In this document: piece by piece, positions 27,451 through 35,275 of the stretch | Layout of the letters: every line of letters starts with the position of its first letter | Numbering within the stretch: the stretch's first letter is position 1 | NCBI GenBank assembly: GCA_007125125.1 | Contig: SLDT01000056.1 | Location: forward strand, 1-38,873 | Length of the DNA stretch: 38,873 bases | Direction: 5' to 3' | Origin: Gemmatimonadota bacterium | Lineage (GTDB): Bacteria > Gemmatimonadota > Gemmatimonadetes > Longimicrobiales > Gaopeijiaceae | Program-made: the position numbers and the translations under genes | The notes under the pieces: generated by a model | What the model was told of the DNA's origin: nothing | Databases searched by the model: none | Seen by the model: only the letters and a program-made list of their open reading frames with translations

Positions 27451-27816
27451 TCAGGCCGCTGGAGGTCTTGCGCCGAACTCGGCGATCGACACTGTCAACT
27501 CAGGGAACGCGCGGAGCACCTCCCTGTCGGACGTGACCAGGGGCACTCCGAGTTCCTTGGCGATGTGGACGAACTCGCAGTCGTACGCGGTACAACCCGA
27601 CTCCCTGCTGAGCACCAGGACCGGGGCCGACGCGACCTGATACTCTCTCCCCTCGAGAAGCACCTCTGCCACACGGCTGTACTCGAGCGCATCCGTCAGG
27701 CTCAAGTGCCCGTCCCGGACATATCGCGAAAGGACATTTCGGAACTCGCTCCGCCAGAGCACCGGTGCCGCCCATACCGGATCCGCACGCAGCACCCCAT
27801 GCGGCGGTACCCTCAC
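27451..27816 (-). pseudogene. VapC/PIN toxin, N-terminally truncated
   Basis: From GTG 27816 this reads MRVPPHGVLRADPVWAAP, then LWRSEFRNVLSRYVRDG, LLEGREYQVAS, SGCTAYDCEFVHIAKELG and VTSDREVLRAFPEL, matching VapC toxins of the 'LWRSEFRN' group. These normally begin with about 20 more residues carrying the first catalytic aspartate (a V-D-T/S-N type strand). That part is absent: the upstream DNA is the 3' end of the TetR-receiver gene, and the GTG overlaps that gene's TGA. The other acidic positions (SEFRN, AYDCEF, TSDRE) remain. It is therefore probably a dead 121-residue remnant left by a deletion or insertion junction. No matching VapB antitoxin gene is present. Confidence 0.78.
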
Positions 27817-29228
27817 TCCCGCTCCACCGCGTCGAGCACCAGATGCAGGAGCTCCTCGGGGTCGTTCGTGATCCCGAACGCACCCGCGGGAATTGGAGCC
27901 TCCGGATCGAACCTGGCCACGTAGAGGATCACCTTCGCCGGCTCGGCAAGCGCGCGCAGCGCCGGCAGCACCCGGATCCCCTCGTCCGCGACCCTGCCCC
28001 GCGCCACATCCGAGATCACGAGATCCGGGCGGAAGCGATCCAGGAACTCGAAGGCCTCCAGCGAGCTGTCCGCCACCAGAACCCGCATCCCGAGCGCCTC
28101 GAGCATCTCCCTCTCGTGGTGCACCATCTCCGGCTGATCGTCGATCCATAGCACCGTCCTGCCCCTGGCCCGCTCCGCCTGCACGCTGACGCGACGGAGG
28201 AGGGCACTCCGGGGATCGCTCCCCCCGCGCGCCACCCGGGACCGGAGCGGCATCCCTCGCGGCCCCTCCGACGCGGGTGACCGTTCGTATCGCGCGGACC
28301 GCTCGCTGAAGCGGTGCCAGGGCCCCCGCGCCGGCGACACCTCCTCGTCGATCTCCGGTTTCAGCGCGCGCGACGGCTCGCCGTAGGTGGCCTCCGGAAC
28401 CGCCTCCCGGGCGCTGTCCAGCGGGCTCTCCAGGCTCGAGAGCTTTCGCCGCTTCCAGCCAAGCCCCTTCATCTTCGCCACCCGCGCGAGCTGGAGCGCC
28501 TGCGCCACCTCCCGCATCGCATCCGACGAGGCCGTCGTGAGGAAGCGCAGCGCGCGCCCGGCCTGCCTCCGGGCATCCTCCTCGCCCAGCCCGCCGAGCC
28601 CCCACTGCTCGTCGATCGTGAGCACGGCCACCCCGTGGATCATCGCCCAGAGCGCGGCGGCCATCGTGTCCAGGTCCTCGCCGGGCACCTCCCTCAGGTA
28701 GGCCGGGTGCTGCTCCGCCACGAGGCGCCCGATCGCCCCCTCGAGCCGGACACGCGCCTGGAGGAGCTCCCGCTGCTCGCGGGCGGCGGGGGCGCAGCCC
28801 GGGGGCTCGACAAGCGCCCGGCTCACCTCGTGTCCGAACATGTGGCGGAATAGGCGCGGATGAGCGCGGGCGAAGCCCAGGTAGGCGGCGGCCACGCCCT
28901 CGAGCGCATCCTCCGGTGACCTTGCATGGTCCATGGCCCCCTCGAGCTCCTCCTCGAGGCTCCGGAACCCGTCGCTCGCCACCGCCATCTGGAGCGCCGG
29001 GAGTCCCCCCCCGTCCTCGGCCTTGCCGAAGGCCAGGTAGGGGGCGGTGCGGCTCTTCCCGGCCCGCTCGGCCACCTTCCGGAGTTCGAGGGCCGTGTCC
29101 GACTCGTCCAGGATCTCCCGCGCCGCGCTCACGAAGAGGCCGCGGAGACCACCCTCGGCGTCCCGCTCCTGCTCACCCTCTCGGCGCCTCCCCCGCTCCC
29201 GATCCCGATCCCTCTCTCGCTGGGTCAT
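27813..29228 (-). CDS. TetR-type regulator fused to a receiver domain
   Basis: This 471-residue protein has a basic low-complexity N-terminus, then a TetR helix-turn-helix (LELRKVAERAGKSRTAPYLA, about 48-67). A WHG-type ligand/dimer domain follows to about 220 (YLGFARAHPRLFRHMFG). After a charged linker comes a CheY-like receiver at 356-471: acidic pair D363-D364 (VLWIDDQPE) and putative phospho-aspartate D407 (LVISDVARG). The conserved switch Ser/Thr and Lys are not obvious (ILYVARFDP). TetR and receiver domains are rarely fused. The ATG at 29228 is chosen over a TTG at 29264 that would lie inside an operator. There is no ribosome-binding site; a TTGACA within operator 1 would give a nearly leaderless transcript. 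Confidence 0.8.
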   Translation of the reverse strand: MTQRERDRDRERGRRREGEQERDAEGGLRGLFVSAAREILDESDTALELRKVAERAGKSRTAPYLAFGKAEDGGGLPALQMAVASDGFRSLEEELEGAMDHARSPEDALEGVAAAYLGFARAHPRLFRHMFGHEVSRALVEPPGCAPAAREQRELLQARVRLEGAIGRLVAEQHPAYLREVPGEDLDTMAAALWAMIHGVAVLTIDEQWGLGGLGEEDARRQAGRALRFLTTASSDAMREVAQALQLARVAKMKGLGWKRRKLSSLESPLDSAREAVPEATYGEPSRALKPEIDEEVSPARGPWHRFSERSARYERSPASEGPRGMPLRSRVARGGSDPRSALLRRVSVQAERARGRTVLWIDDQPEMVHHEREMLEALGMRVLVADSSLEAFEFLDRFRPDLVISDVARGRVADEGIRVLPALRALAEPAKVILYVARFDPEAPIPAGAFGITNDPEELLHLVLDAVERE

Positions 29229-29250
29229 GGACAACAGAATGGCACTCGGG

Positions 29251-29292
29251 GTTGACGGTGTCAACTCAGGGACTTAGGTTGACAGTGTCAAC
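29251..29292. promoter_or_regulatory. Twin 15-bp palindromic operators
   Basis: GTTGACGGTGTCAAC (29251-29265) and GTTGACAGTGTCAAC (29278-29292) are near-identical palindromes 27 bp apart centre to centre, between divergent genes. TTGAC-N3-GTCAA sites are typical TetR-family operators. Operator 1 contains a minus-strand TTGACA that could be the -35 of the regulator gene, with a weak -10 at 29241-29236. Binding would repress the regulator itself and plausibly the VWA gene. Confidence 0.75.
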
Positions 29293-29383
29293 CACTCCGG
29301 GGGCGCGGCGGATGGGCAGTCCCCCGCGTCCCCGGAGGTGCCTGGCGGCACAGCCCCGGACCCCGCACCAGGAGGAGGATCCC

Positions 29384-30649
29384 ATGAAGGTCGAACTCAA
29401 GCTCGCGCATCCGCGCCCCGTCCCCGGCCACCCCCTGGCCGTGCAGGCCCTCCTCGAGATCGAGGGCGCGGCCCCGGAGGGCGAGGAGCGCCTTCCGATG
29501 AACCTGGCCCTGGTCCTCGACCGGAGCGGCTCCATGACGGGAGAGAAGCTCAGGAATGCCCGCGAGGCCGCCCACCTCCTCGTGCGTGGGCTCCGCCCCG
29601 ACGACGTGGTCTCGGTCGTGGCCTACGACCACGAGGTCGAGACCCTGGCCTCGGGGTCCCGGGACGCGCAGGGGCATGCCGACGCGCTGAGGGCCATCGA
29701 TGCCCTCCACCCACGCGGCATGACGAACCTGAGCGGGGGGTGGTTCCGGGGACGGGACCTCGCGCAGGGGCAGCTCGTCCGCGACGGGGTGAACCGTGTG
29801 CTCCTCATGACCGATGGCCTCGCGAACCAGGGAATCACGCACCGGGGCGCCCTCGAGGAGCTCTGCCGCGATGCCGCGGCCCACGGGATCACGACGACCA
29901 CGATCGGCTTCGGCGCCGACTACGACGAGGACCTCCTGCGCGCGATGGCCGAGGCCGGAGGGGGCCGGAGCTGGTACGTGGAGAACCCGGACCAGGCCCC
30001 CGGTGTCTTCGAGGAGGAGATCGAGGGGCTCCTCAACCTTGCCGCCCAGAATGTGCGGATCCGGCTTCGCACCGAGGGCACCGCCCGCCTCCGCACCCTG
30101 CGGCATGACTATCCGGTGACCCATGTGCCGGGCGGCGTGGACATCGCCGCGGGGGAACTCTACGCCCTCGAGCCCCGGCTCGTTCTCCTCGACCTCGAGC
30201 TCCCGCACTGGGACGAGGGCCAGGAGGTCGAACTCGCCACGATCGAGGTGGCCGGAATGGTGCTCACCCCGGGCGGCGGGGTCGAGGAGCGGCTCGTGCG
30301 CCTTCCGATCCGGATGGTCGTCGGCGAGGAGCCCCGGGTGGATGCCGAGATCGAACGCACCTCGGTCCTCCTCGAGGCGGCCCGCGCCCGGCGCAAGGCG
30401 GTGGAACTGCACGAACGAGGCGACTTCGCCGGCGCGCTCTGCGCCCTCTCGCTCGCGCGTTCCGCGATCGCCGACGCCTGCCTGGACGACGCGGAGTCCC
30501 GCCGCGAGGCCGAGGACCTGGAGAGGGTGATGAGGGTCGCCGAGAGCGCCCGAGACTTCGACGCCAGGGACATCAAGTACATGAAGCAGGCCGCCTTCGA
30601 CGAGGCGCGCTCGAACCGCCGGGCAAAGGAGCGCTACTACCGGACGTGA
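29384..30649 (+). CDS. von Willebrand factor A domain protein
   Basis: This 421-residue protein has a VWA domain at about 38-210 with a complete MIDAS: DRSGS at 46-50, the threonine in RGMTNLSGG and the aspartate in LLMTDGLANQG. A beta-rich middle region and a helical C-terminal region (about 325-421: RARRKAVELHERGDFAGAL, then an acidic helical tail) follow. No signal peptide is present, so it is cytoplasmic or exported by another route. VWA proteins bind partners through a metal ion and often work with AAA+ ATPases, but none is nearby. GGAGGAGGA lies 5-13 bases before the ATG. It faces the TetR-receiver gene across the twin operators. Confidence 0.88.
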   Translation: MKVELKLAHPRPVPGHPLAVQALLEIEGAAPEGEERLPMNLALVLDRSGSMTGEKLRNAREAAHLLVRGLRPDDVVSVVAYDHEVETLASGSRDAQGHADALRAIDALHPRGMTNLSGGWFRGRDLAQGQLVRDGVNRVLLMTDGLANQGITHRGALEELCRDAAAHGITTTTIGFGADYDEDLLRAMAEAGGGRSWYVENPDQAPGVFEEEIEGLLNLAAQNVRIRLRTEGTARLRTLRHDYPVTHVPGGVDIAAGELYALEPRLVLLDLELPHWDEGQEVELATIEVAGMVLTPGGGVEERLVRLPIRMVVGEEPRVDAEIERTSVLLEAARARRKAVELHERGDFAGALCALSLARSAIADACLDDAESRREAEDLERVMRVAESARDFDARDIKYMKQAAFDEARSNRRAKERYYRT

Positions 30650-30734
30650 CCGCGCCCGCGGCGCCCTCCCCTCCGAACCGCACGGTCAGCGGGGGCCGCC
30701 GCTGCTTCCGGGCCACCAGGAACCCGCGCGAGCC

Positions 30735-30778
30735 GGCCCCTAAAACAGAATCATAACTGTGTTTCTGTTTTAGGGGCC
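30735..30778. repeat. 29-nt palindromic element, copy 2, with extended stem
   Basis: The core 30742-30770 matches 25555-25583 at 26 of 29 positions. Here it is flanked by GGCCCCT/AGGGGCC, giving a perfect outer stem of 16 bp (GGCCCCTAAAACAGAA with its complement) and an imperfect inner part. It lies between the stops of two convergent genes (30649 and 30829) and could act as a bidirectional terminator. The AT-rich core is unlike surrounding DNA. Confidence 0.8.
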
Positions 30779-30783
30779 CTCCG

Positions 30784-30805
30784 CTCACCAGAGCGTCAGC
30801 CCACC
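30784..30805. repeat. 22-bp direct repeat of a downstream gene's 3' end
   Basis: CTCACCAGAGCGTCAGCCCA plus two more bases is identical to 33489-33510, where it encodes the last residues (GGLTLW, stop) of the zinc-ribbon gene on the minus strand. Here it directly follows palindrome copy 2 and encodes the same AGGLTLW-stop in an otherwise unconvincing frame. It looks like a leftover 3' end of a paralogue. Confidence 0.75.
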
Positions 30806-30828
30806 CGCGGCCCTCGGCTTGTCACGAA

Positions 30829-33288
30829 TTACGGCGTGCCGCCCCGGGCCTGCCCGAGCAGCCTGAGGAGCGAGTGTCGATCGCGCTGTGGCCGGGACTG
30901 GCCTTGCAGCGCAGGTGACGCAGGCGGTGCAAGTGGCGGAAAGTCGATCGAGCCTCGCTCCAGGACCACACGATACCTTTGGTCCTCGAAACCGGCCTCC
31001 CACGCGTGCAACTCCTCGCCAATTCTCTCGGTCTGCAGGATGGTGACGTCCTCCCTCCCCGTGCTCTCCCAATCCAGTTCCCCGTCCTGGAAGTCTCTCA
31101 GGTGCGTAAGGACGACTCGAACCCGGTCATCTCCGATGCGCTCCCATGTTCCGGAATCGACGTACATCCAGGTTGTCACGCCGCTCGGACAGGTAACCAC
31201 TTCCTCAGCCTTGAGCCAGAACTCACCTTGCCCGCGGAAGTCCCACGCGAGCTCCGTGAGCCACGTTTCGCAGTTGTTCCACTCATCCTCGAGAAGCGGT
31301 ATTGGCTCACCGCCGATGGAGACCGCCTGCCAACTCCCCTCAATCTCTGCGTCACCCCCTGGTCCGTCGACAACGAGGAGCAGGCTCAGGGTTCCGATCA
31401 AACCTCCGGACCTCGCTTCGATCGTCACCCCGAACTCCCCCGGCCCGGTGGGAGTGCCCGCAAGAACCCCCGCAGTGGGATCGAGTTCGACCCCCGGAGG
31501 CAGTGCGCCCGGACCGAGGCGCCACTCATAGACCCCGGTCCCGCCTTCTGCCTCGAGCACATGCTCGAAGGGTTCACCCACGCGGAGGCGGCCGATGGAT
31601 GGAACAGGTAGGTGCACTGGCGGCAACCCGAGGTATGCGACCTGATAGCTGGGGGTCGTGAGCACATCCCAGGAGCGAATCCCGAGGTCGATCGCGAGCG
31701 CACCCACGCTTAACAGGTCAAGCACGAGGCCCGCTACGGAGCAAACGCTCGCGGACACCGCGTCGCATGCGCAGGCCATGAGCGCAGATGTCAGCGACCA
31801 CACCCAGTCCTCGAGGAAGCCACTCGGGTCACCCACGATCAGGAGGTCTTCGAACATTCGTTCGAACGCCCCCTCGGCCAGCGCGAGTGCGGGTTCAAGC
31901 AGGATGGCGGCGACAAACTCTTCCACGCACTCGAGCGGAATTACGCCGACCAGCGCTCGGATCAGTTCGAACGAGACATGGCCGATGTCGAAACCATTCA
32001 CCGCGAGAAACAGCTCCCTGTCGGCATCGAGGCCAGCCTGGATCTGCTGCCTCTTTGCCCCCCACGCCGCACCCGGAAGAGATCCGGCGATGAACGGGCC
32101 AGTGATCACACTACCGATGCCGGTCACCTCGGTCGGACCAGTGATTTCCCCGTCTATCTCGGTAGATTGGAGGGAGCTGACGAGGCTCGAACGGCCTCGG
32201 AATGCTCCAATCAGGTCAACATCGAAGACCGACCCCCGAGGGGGCAAGAGCCACCTCTCCAGTTGGCCGTTCGGCCCGTCCAGGCGAAGCGCCGCCGCCC
32301 GGGACTTGTCGTTTCGGAATCGGTGGGTGGAATTCGACAGGGCCCGAACATCGATGCCGATGATGGGATCGTATTCCGGCAGGGCCCCGGCGCCGGCGGG
32401 CCCCTCTCCGTCGCTGCCCAGCACTCCCGCCATCCAGAGGCGGAGCGCACGGGCCGAGCCCTCCACGGTCAGATCGGGCACGTCGCCCATCAGGGGTATG
32501 TGTGCAAACGCTCCCTCGTCCGTCAGGATGACCACGAGCTGGGATTCGTCGACCGTGGCCTCCTCCTCGTGCACGTGCCCGGCAGCGAGGATCTGCGCAT
32601 CGGGGACGGCTACGGTCGCGGGGCTTGCGATCGCGCTCACCGAAATGATCAGTCGGATGTCGTCCGCTTCGATGAGGACGCTCTGGGGACCGACGCGTGG
32701 TCCCAGTGTCCAGGAGGGAAGCTCGGCCGCGCCCTCAGCATCGGTCTGGATGGAGGTCGATGTGAGACTGCCGTCCCCACTCACGGGGGCCACTGCGAGA
32801 GGGTACCCCGCGATCGGTGACCCTCCCGCATCGAGGAGCCGAATCCGGATCGGATCAGGAACCGGGCTTCCGGTCGGAACGGCCTGCCCTCCTCCCGCGA
32901 GGAGCTCGAGCGTCGAAGGCTGCTGGTCGACCGACACGTCAAGAGAGGCCGACAAGGTTCCATGACTCGCAATGATCTGGGCTGTGCCCGGTCCGACAGC
33001 CTCGATCGCGCCATCGACTACGGTCGCTACACTCGGCTGCGAACTCGACCACTCGACCTGTGCCCCGGAGACCAGACCACCCTCCGTGTCGCGGACCTCG
33101 CCTATCACCGTCGCCGTCGCCCCGAGGTAGGTCAGGGTCACCGCATCGCTAGAGAGTGCGATCCGGTCCGGAGTCGGCTGCGGAGGTGGCTCCGGTCCTG
33201 TGGTCGAGTCCGAGCACCCCGCTGCGACGAGGGTGATGAAGAGAATCGCGGCCACTCGCCGCCACCAGCAATGAGCGATGTGCACCAT
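30829..33288 (-). CDS. Large Ig-like multidomain lipoprotein
   Basis: This 819-residue protein has lipobox LVAAGC (C25). It begins with a BIG2-like bacterial Ig repeat (about 40-120: DRIALSSDAVTLTYLGATAT, VEWSSSQPSVATV), then another Ig-like region. A long middle part contains hydrophobic helices and a Cys cluster (MACACDAVSASVCSVAG). A He_PIG-type Ig domain follows near 585-660 (ALPPGVELDPTAGVLAGTPT), and the C-terminus is lipocalin-like (EGSWQAVSIGGEPIP, DSGTWERIGDDRVRV). It is likely surface-exposed; ligand unknown. ATG 33288 is preferred because GGGAGG is 6 bases upstream; ATG 33291 is also possible. Codon use is less GC-biased than the neighbours. Confidence 0.82.
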   Translation of the reverse strand: MVHIAHCWWRRVAAILFITLVAAGCSDSTTGPEPPPQPTPDRIALSSDAVTLTYLGATATVIGEVRDTEGGLVSGAQVEWSSSQPSVATVVDGAIEAVGPGTAQIIASHGTLSASLDVSVDQQPSTLELLAGGGQAVPTGSPVPDPIRIRLLDAGGSPIAGYPLAVAPVSGDGSLTSTSIQTDAEGAAELPSWTLGPRVGPQSVLIEADDIRLIISVSAIASPATVAVPDAQILAAGHVHEEEATVDESQLVVILTDEGAFAHIPLMGDVPDLTVEGSARALRLWMAGVLGSDGEGPAGAGALPEYDPIIGIDVRALSNSTHRFRNDKSRAAALRLDGPNGQLERWLLPPRGSVFDVDLIGAFRGRSSLVSSLQSTEIDGEITGPTEVTGIGSVITGPFIAGSLPGAAWGAKRQQIQAGLDADRELFLAVNGFDIGHVSFELIRALVGVIPLECVEEFVAAILLEPALALAEGAFERMFEDLLIVGDPSGFLEDWVWSLTSALMACACDAVSASVCSVAGLVLDLLSVGALAIDLGIRSWDVLTTPSYQVAYLGLPPVHLPVPSIGRLRVGEPFEHVLEAEGGTGVYEWRLGPGALPPGVELDPTAGVLAGTPTGPGEFGVTIEARSGGLIGTLSLLLVVDGPGGDAEIEGSWQAVSIGGEPIPLLEDEWNNCETWLTELAWDFRGQGEFWLKAEEVVTCPSGVTTWMYVDSGTWERIGDDRVRVVLTHLRDFQDGELDWESTGREDVTILQTERIGEELHAWEAGFEDQRYRVVLERGSIDFPPLAPPASPALQGQSRPQRDRHSLLRLLGQARGGTP

Positions 33289-33488
33289 CATGAACCTCCC
33301 GGACCGATTCGCGCGACGAGGTGGCTTCCCACCCCGGATAACGACGAGCGACGTTAGGCCAGCCCCTCGGATCTGTCAACCGTTAGCGCCGCACCTTCGA
33401 TCCGAAAGACAGCCCCAAGACCTGACTGACCCCCTCGGCAACCACGCGCCCGCTTGAGAGCCGCACAACCTCACTTTGGAGCCCCCTC

Positions 33489-33510
33489 CTCACCAGAGCG
33501 TCAGCCCACC
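33489..33510. repeat. 22-bp direct repeat, partner of 30784-30805
   Basis: This is the 3' end of the zinc-ribbon gene; it is identical to 30784-30805, about 2.7 kb away. Similarity continues weakly past the stop codon (CCCTCC versus CCCCTC). Confidence 0.75.
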
Positions 33511-34473
33511 TGCCTCCTCGACGTCGACGACGATCCGGAACCGCATGCGGAGCGTCTCGACCATCTCGTCGACCTGGGCAGGGTTGAAGCGCCAGACTCG
33601 CTTGGCCGCCCCTGGCTCCGCCGGGCGCCCATTCGGCACTTCGCCCGCCGGCCTCTCGACGCGCCCGAACCGGTCGAGGAACCAGACCGGCAGGAACTCC
33701 ACCTGCCGAAGCTGGAGCCAGGGCGGGGGCGGGGCGTCCGGCGCGAGCCCGAGCTCGGCAGGGTCGAAGGGGGCCTCGTCGGGGCGCCTGACCCCCTCCC
33801 GCCCGATCGAGCGGAAGAAGTCCTTCCGCGTTCGACGCTCGACCCGCCCCCGAAACTCGCCCCAGCTCTCCGAGGCCCGGAGCGCCTCGTGCACCCTCGA
33901 GGCACCCCACGCCCACTCGAGCGAGGCAAAGACGACGCTCTCTCCAAGCGGGTCGGGGCCATGGACGAGGACGCGTGACGGGTGCGCGCGGCCGGTCTGG
34001 GCGCGGGTGCGTTCCTCCCGGCTGATCTGATCGCGGGCCGGTGGAGGCAGACGCTCGATTCCCCGCTCCCTCGCCCATCCCTTCCGCGGAAAGTCGGGCT
34101 GCGTCCAGGAAGGAAACCGATCCACGACCTTCTGGCGGACGGCCCGCAGTGTCGCGGGCGAGCGAGTCCAGAACCCGCCATCGGCCTCGCAGGCCCAGCA
34201 GTAGCTCCAGCGCTTCTCGCCCCAGCTCTGAAACCCCTCGCCGCGGCAGCGTCCGCAGCGACTGCGCAGGGGCGCGAGGAGTTCGTCGGTGAGTGATCGG
34301 TGCGGGCCGACCGGGGCCACCCCGAAAATGTGCTGGTAGCGGCCCATCCGCTCGATCATGCTGAAGGAGTGGCCGTAGAAGCGGCGAGGAGCACCGCAAT
34401 CCGGGCAGCGGAGGAAGCCGTCTGTCAGAATGTCCTGACAGCCACAGGTGGGAGTCCAGCGAGGTCCGGGCAT
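33490..34473 (-). CDS. Hypothetical protein with two zinc-ribbon-like motifs
   Basis: This 327-residue protein starts MPGPRWTPTCGCQDI. Cysteines C10, C12, C23 and C26 (CGC ... CPDCG) form one potential zinc site; C73, C76, C92 and C95 (CGRCRGEGF ... CWACEADGG) form a second that resembles the CxxCxGxG modules of DnaJ-type zinc fingers. The rest is Arg/Trp-rich and basic, suggesting nucleic-acid binding, and ends EEAGGLTLW. I do not recognise the family. ATG 34482 is an alternative start. AGG lies about 10 bases before 34473. The last 22 bases recur at 30784-30805. Confidence 0.68.
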   Translation of the reverse strand: MPGPRWTPTCGCQDILTDGFLRCPDCGAPRRFYGHSFSMIERMGRYQHIFGVAPVGPHRSLTDELLAPLRSRCGRCRGEGFQSWGEKRWSYCWACEADGGFWTRSPATLRAVRQKVVDRFPSWTQPDFPRKGWARERGIERLPPPARDQISREERTRAQTGRAHPSRVLVHGPDPLGESVVFASLEWAWGASRVHEALRASESWGEFRGRVERRTRKDFFRSIGREGVRRPDEAPFDPAELGLAPDAPPPPWLQLRQVEFLPVWFLDRFGRVERPAGEVPNGRPAEPGAAKRVWRFNPAQVDEMVETLRMRFRIVVDVEEAGGLTLW

Positions 34474-35032
34474 CGGAAGCATCCTTTCGAAGAAGTTCGC
34501 GCAAGGATCCGGACCCCGTGGGCCCGGCCGGCTTTGCCACCGCTGGATGACGGTTGGCGGACGGGTCGTTGAGCCGGTGCTCTACCCGCCACTCTCCTTG
34601 CAGATGGGGCTGGCGCGACGCGTGCCTCCCGGGCCCCGCGCCGCACCAGCTTCAAGTCTCGCCAGGTGCTCCCCGCCGGGCAAGCCCCCCATCGCCGGGA
34701 AGAAGGGCGGCCGGGCCGAGCCCCCCTCGCGCCCCGCGGCAGGCAGCCCGGGCTCCGGCCGGGGGCTTCGGGGTGCGCGGCGGATGTCGGCGTACGTAAT
34801 GGGCGGGCGCCGGATACGCGGTTCTACGGATGCCCGCGGGGCCCGTCGAGGCGGGCCCGATCCAACTGCTTGCACCACCGAGCCTCGAAGGGTACGATGC
34901 CCGAAGAACGCGTTCGACACAGGGTCGACGGAATCGGGCGGGTCCAGGGCACAGGTAGGGATGGGCTTGGCTCGCTTGGTGACCCCGTGGGTATCGTCTG
35001 TGGAAGGAACCACTTTTCTTGGAGGTCAACAG
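34474..35032. other. Intergenic region, 559 bases, no supported gene
   Basis: Open frames here on both strands are Pro/Arg/Gly-rich shadows without motifs or ribosome-binding sites. An inverted repeat GGGCCCG/CGGGCCC with a 6-base loop lies at 34839-34858. The last 60 bases before hicB are less GC-rich and probably hold its promoter; no clear -35/-10 pair could be fixed. Confidence 0.5.
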
Positions 35033-35275
35033 ATGCTGCAAGCTTACATCAGAGGCGCCCTCGGCCGCGCGCACCACGAGATTCTCGAGGACGACGGGAG
35101 CTACTACGGAGAGGTGCCGGGGTTCGAGGGTGTCTACGCGAACGCGGAGTTGCTGGAGAAGTGCCGGGAGGAGCTGGAGGAGGTTCTGGAGGAATGGATC
35201 CTGTTTCGCGTTTCCAAGAACCTCTCCCTCCCTACCGTCGACGGAATCGAACTTCAGGTACGGAAGGTAGGCTGA
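35033..35275 (+). CDS. hicB: HicB-family antitoxin
   Basis: This 80-residue protein has the HicB fold: MLQAYIRGALGRAHHEIL, then YYGEVPGFEGVYANAELLEKC (central GEVPGFEGV), then EELEEVLEEWILFRV and LPTVDGIEL. It should bind and block HicA. This short group lacks a separate DNA-binding domain, so operon control may differ from classic HicB. TTGGAGG lies 5 bases before the ATG at 35033. The hicA GTG follows directly after the TGA (positions 35276-35278). The order antitoxin-then-toxin is the reverse of classic hicAB but usual for this subfamily. Confidence 0.9.
   Translation: MLQAYIRGALGRAHHEILEDDGSYYGEVPGFEGVYANAELLEKCREELEEVLEEWILFRVSKNLSLPTVDGIELQVRKVG

Noticed and set aside
28926-29255. Plus-strand open frames upstream of the VWA gene that extend its N-terminus
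   Set aside because: They lie antisense to the TetR-receiver gene; the VWA start at 29384 has a strong ribosome-binding site.
33383-33489. Minus-strand frame ending in a barrel-like VSQVLGLSFGSKVRR
   Set aside because: The rest of the frame is an out-of-frame shadow of the zinc-ribbon gene, so only about 30 residues could be meaningful, too little to support a gene.
34582-35013. Minus-strand 143-residue open frame in the 34.5-35.0 kb gap
   Set aside because: Pro/Arg/Gly-rich composition, no motif and no ribosome-binding site; typical of spurious frames in high-GC DNA.
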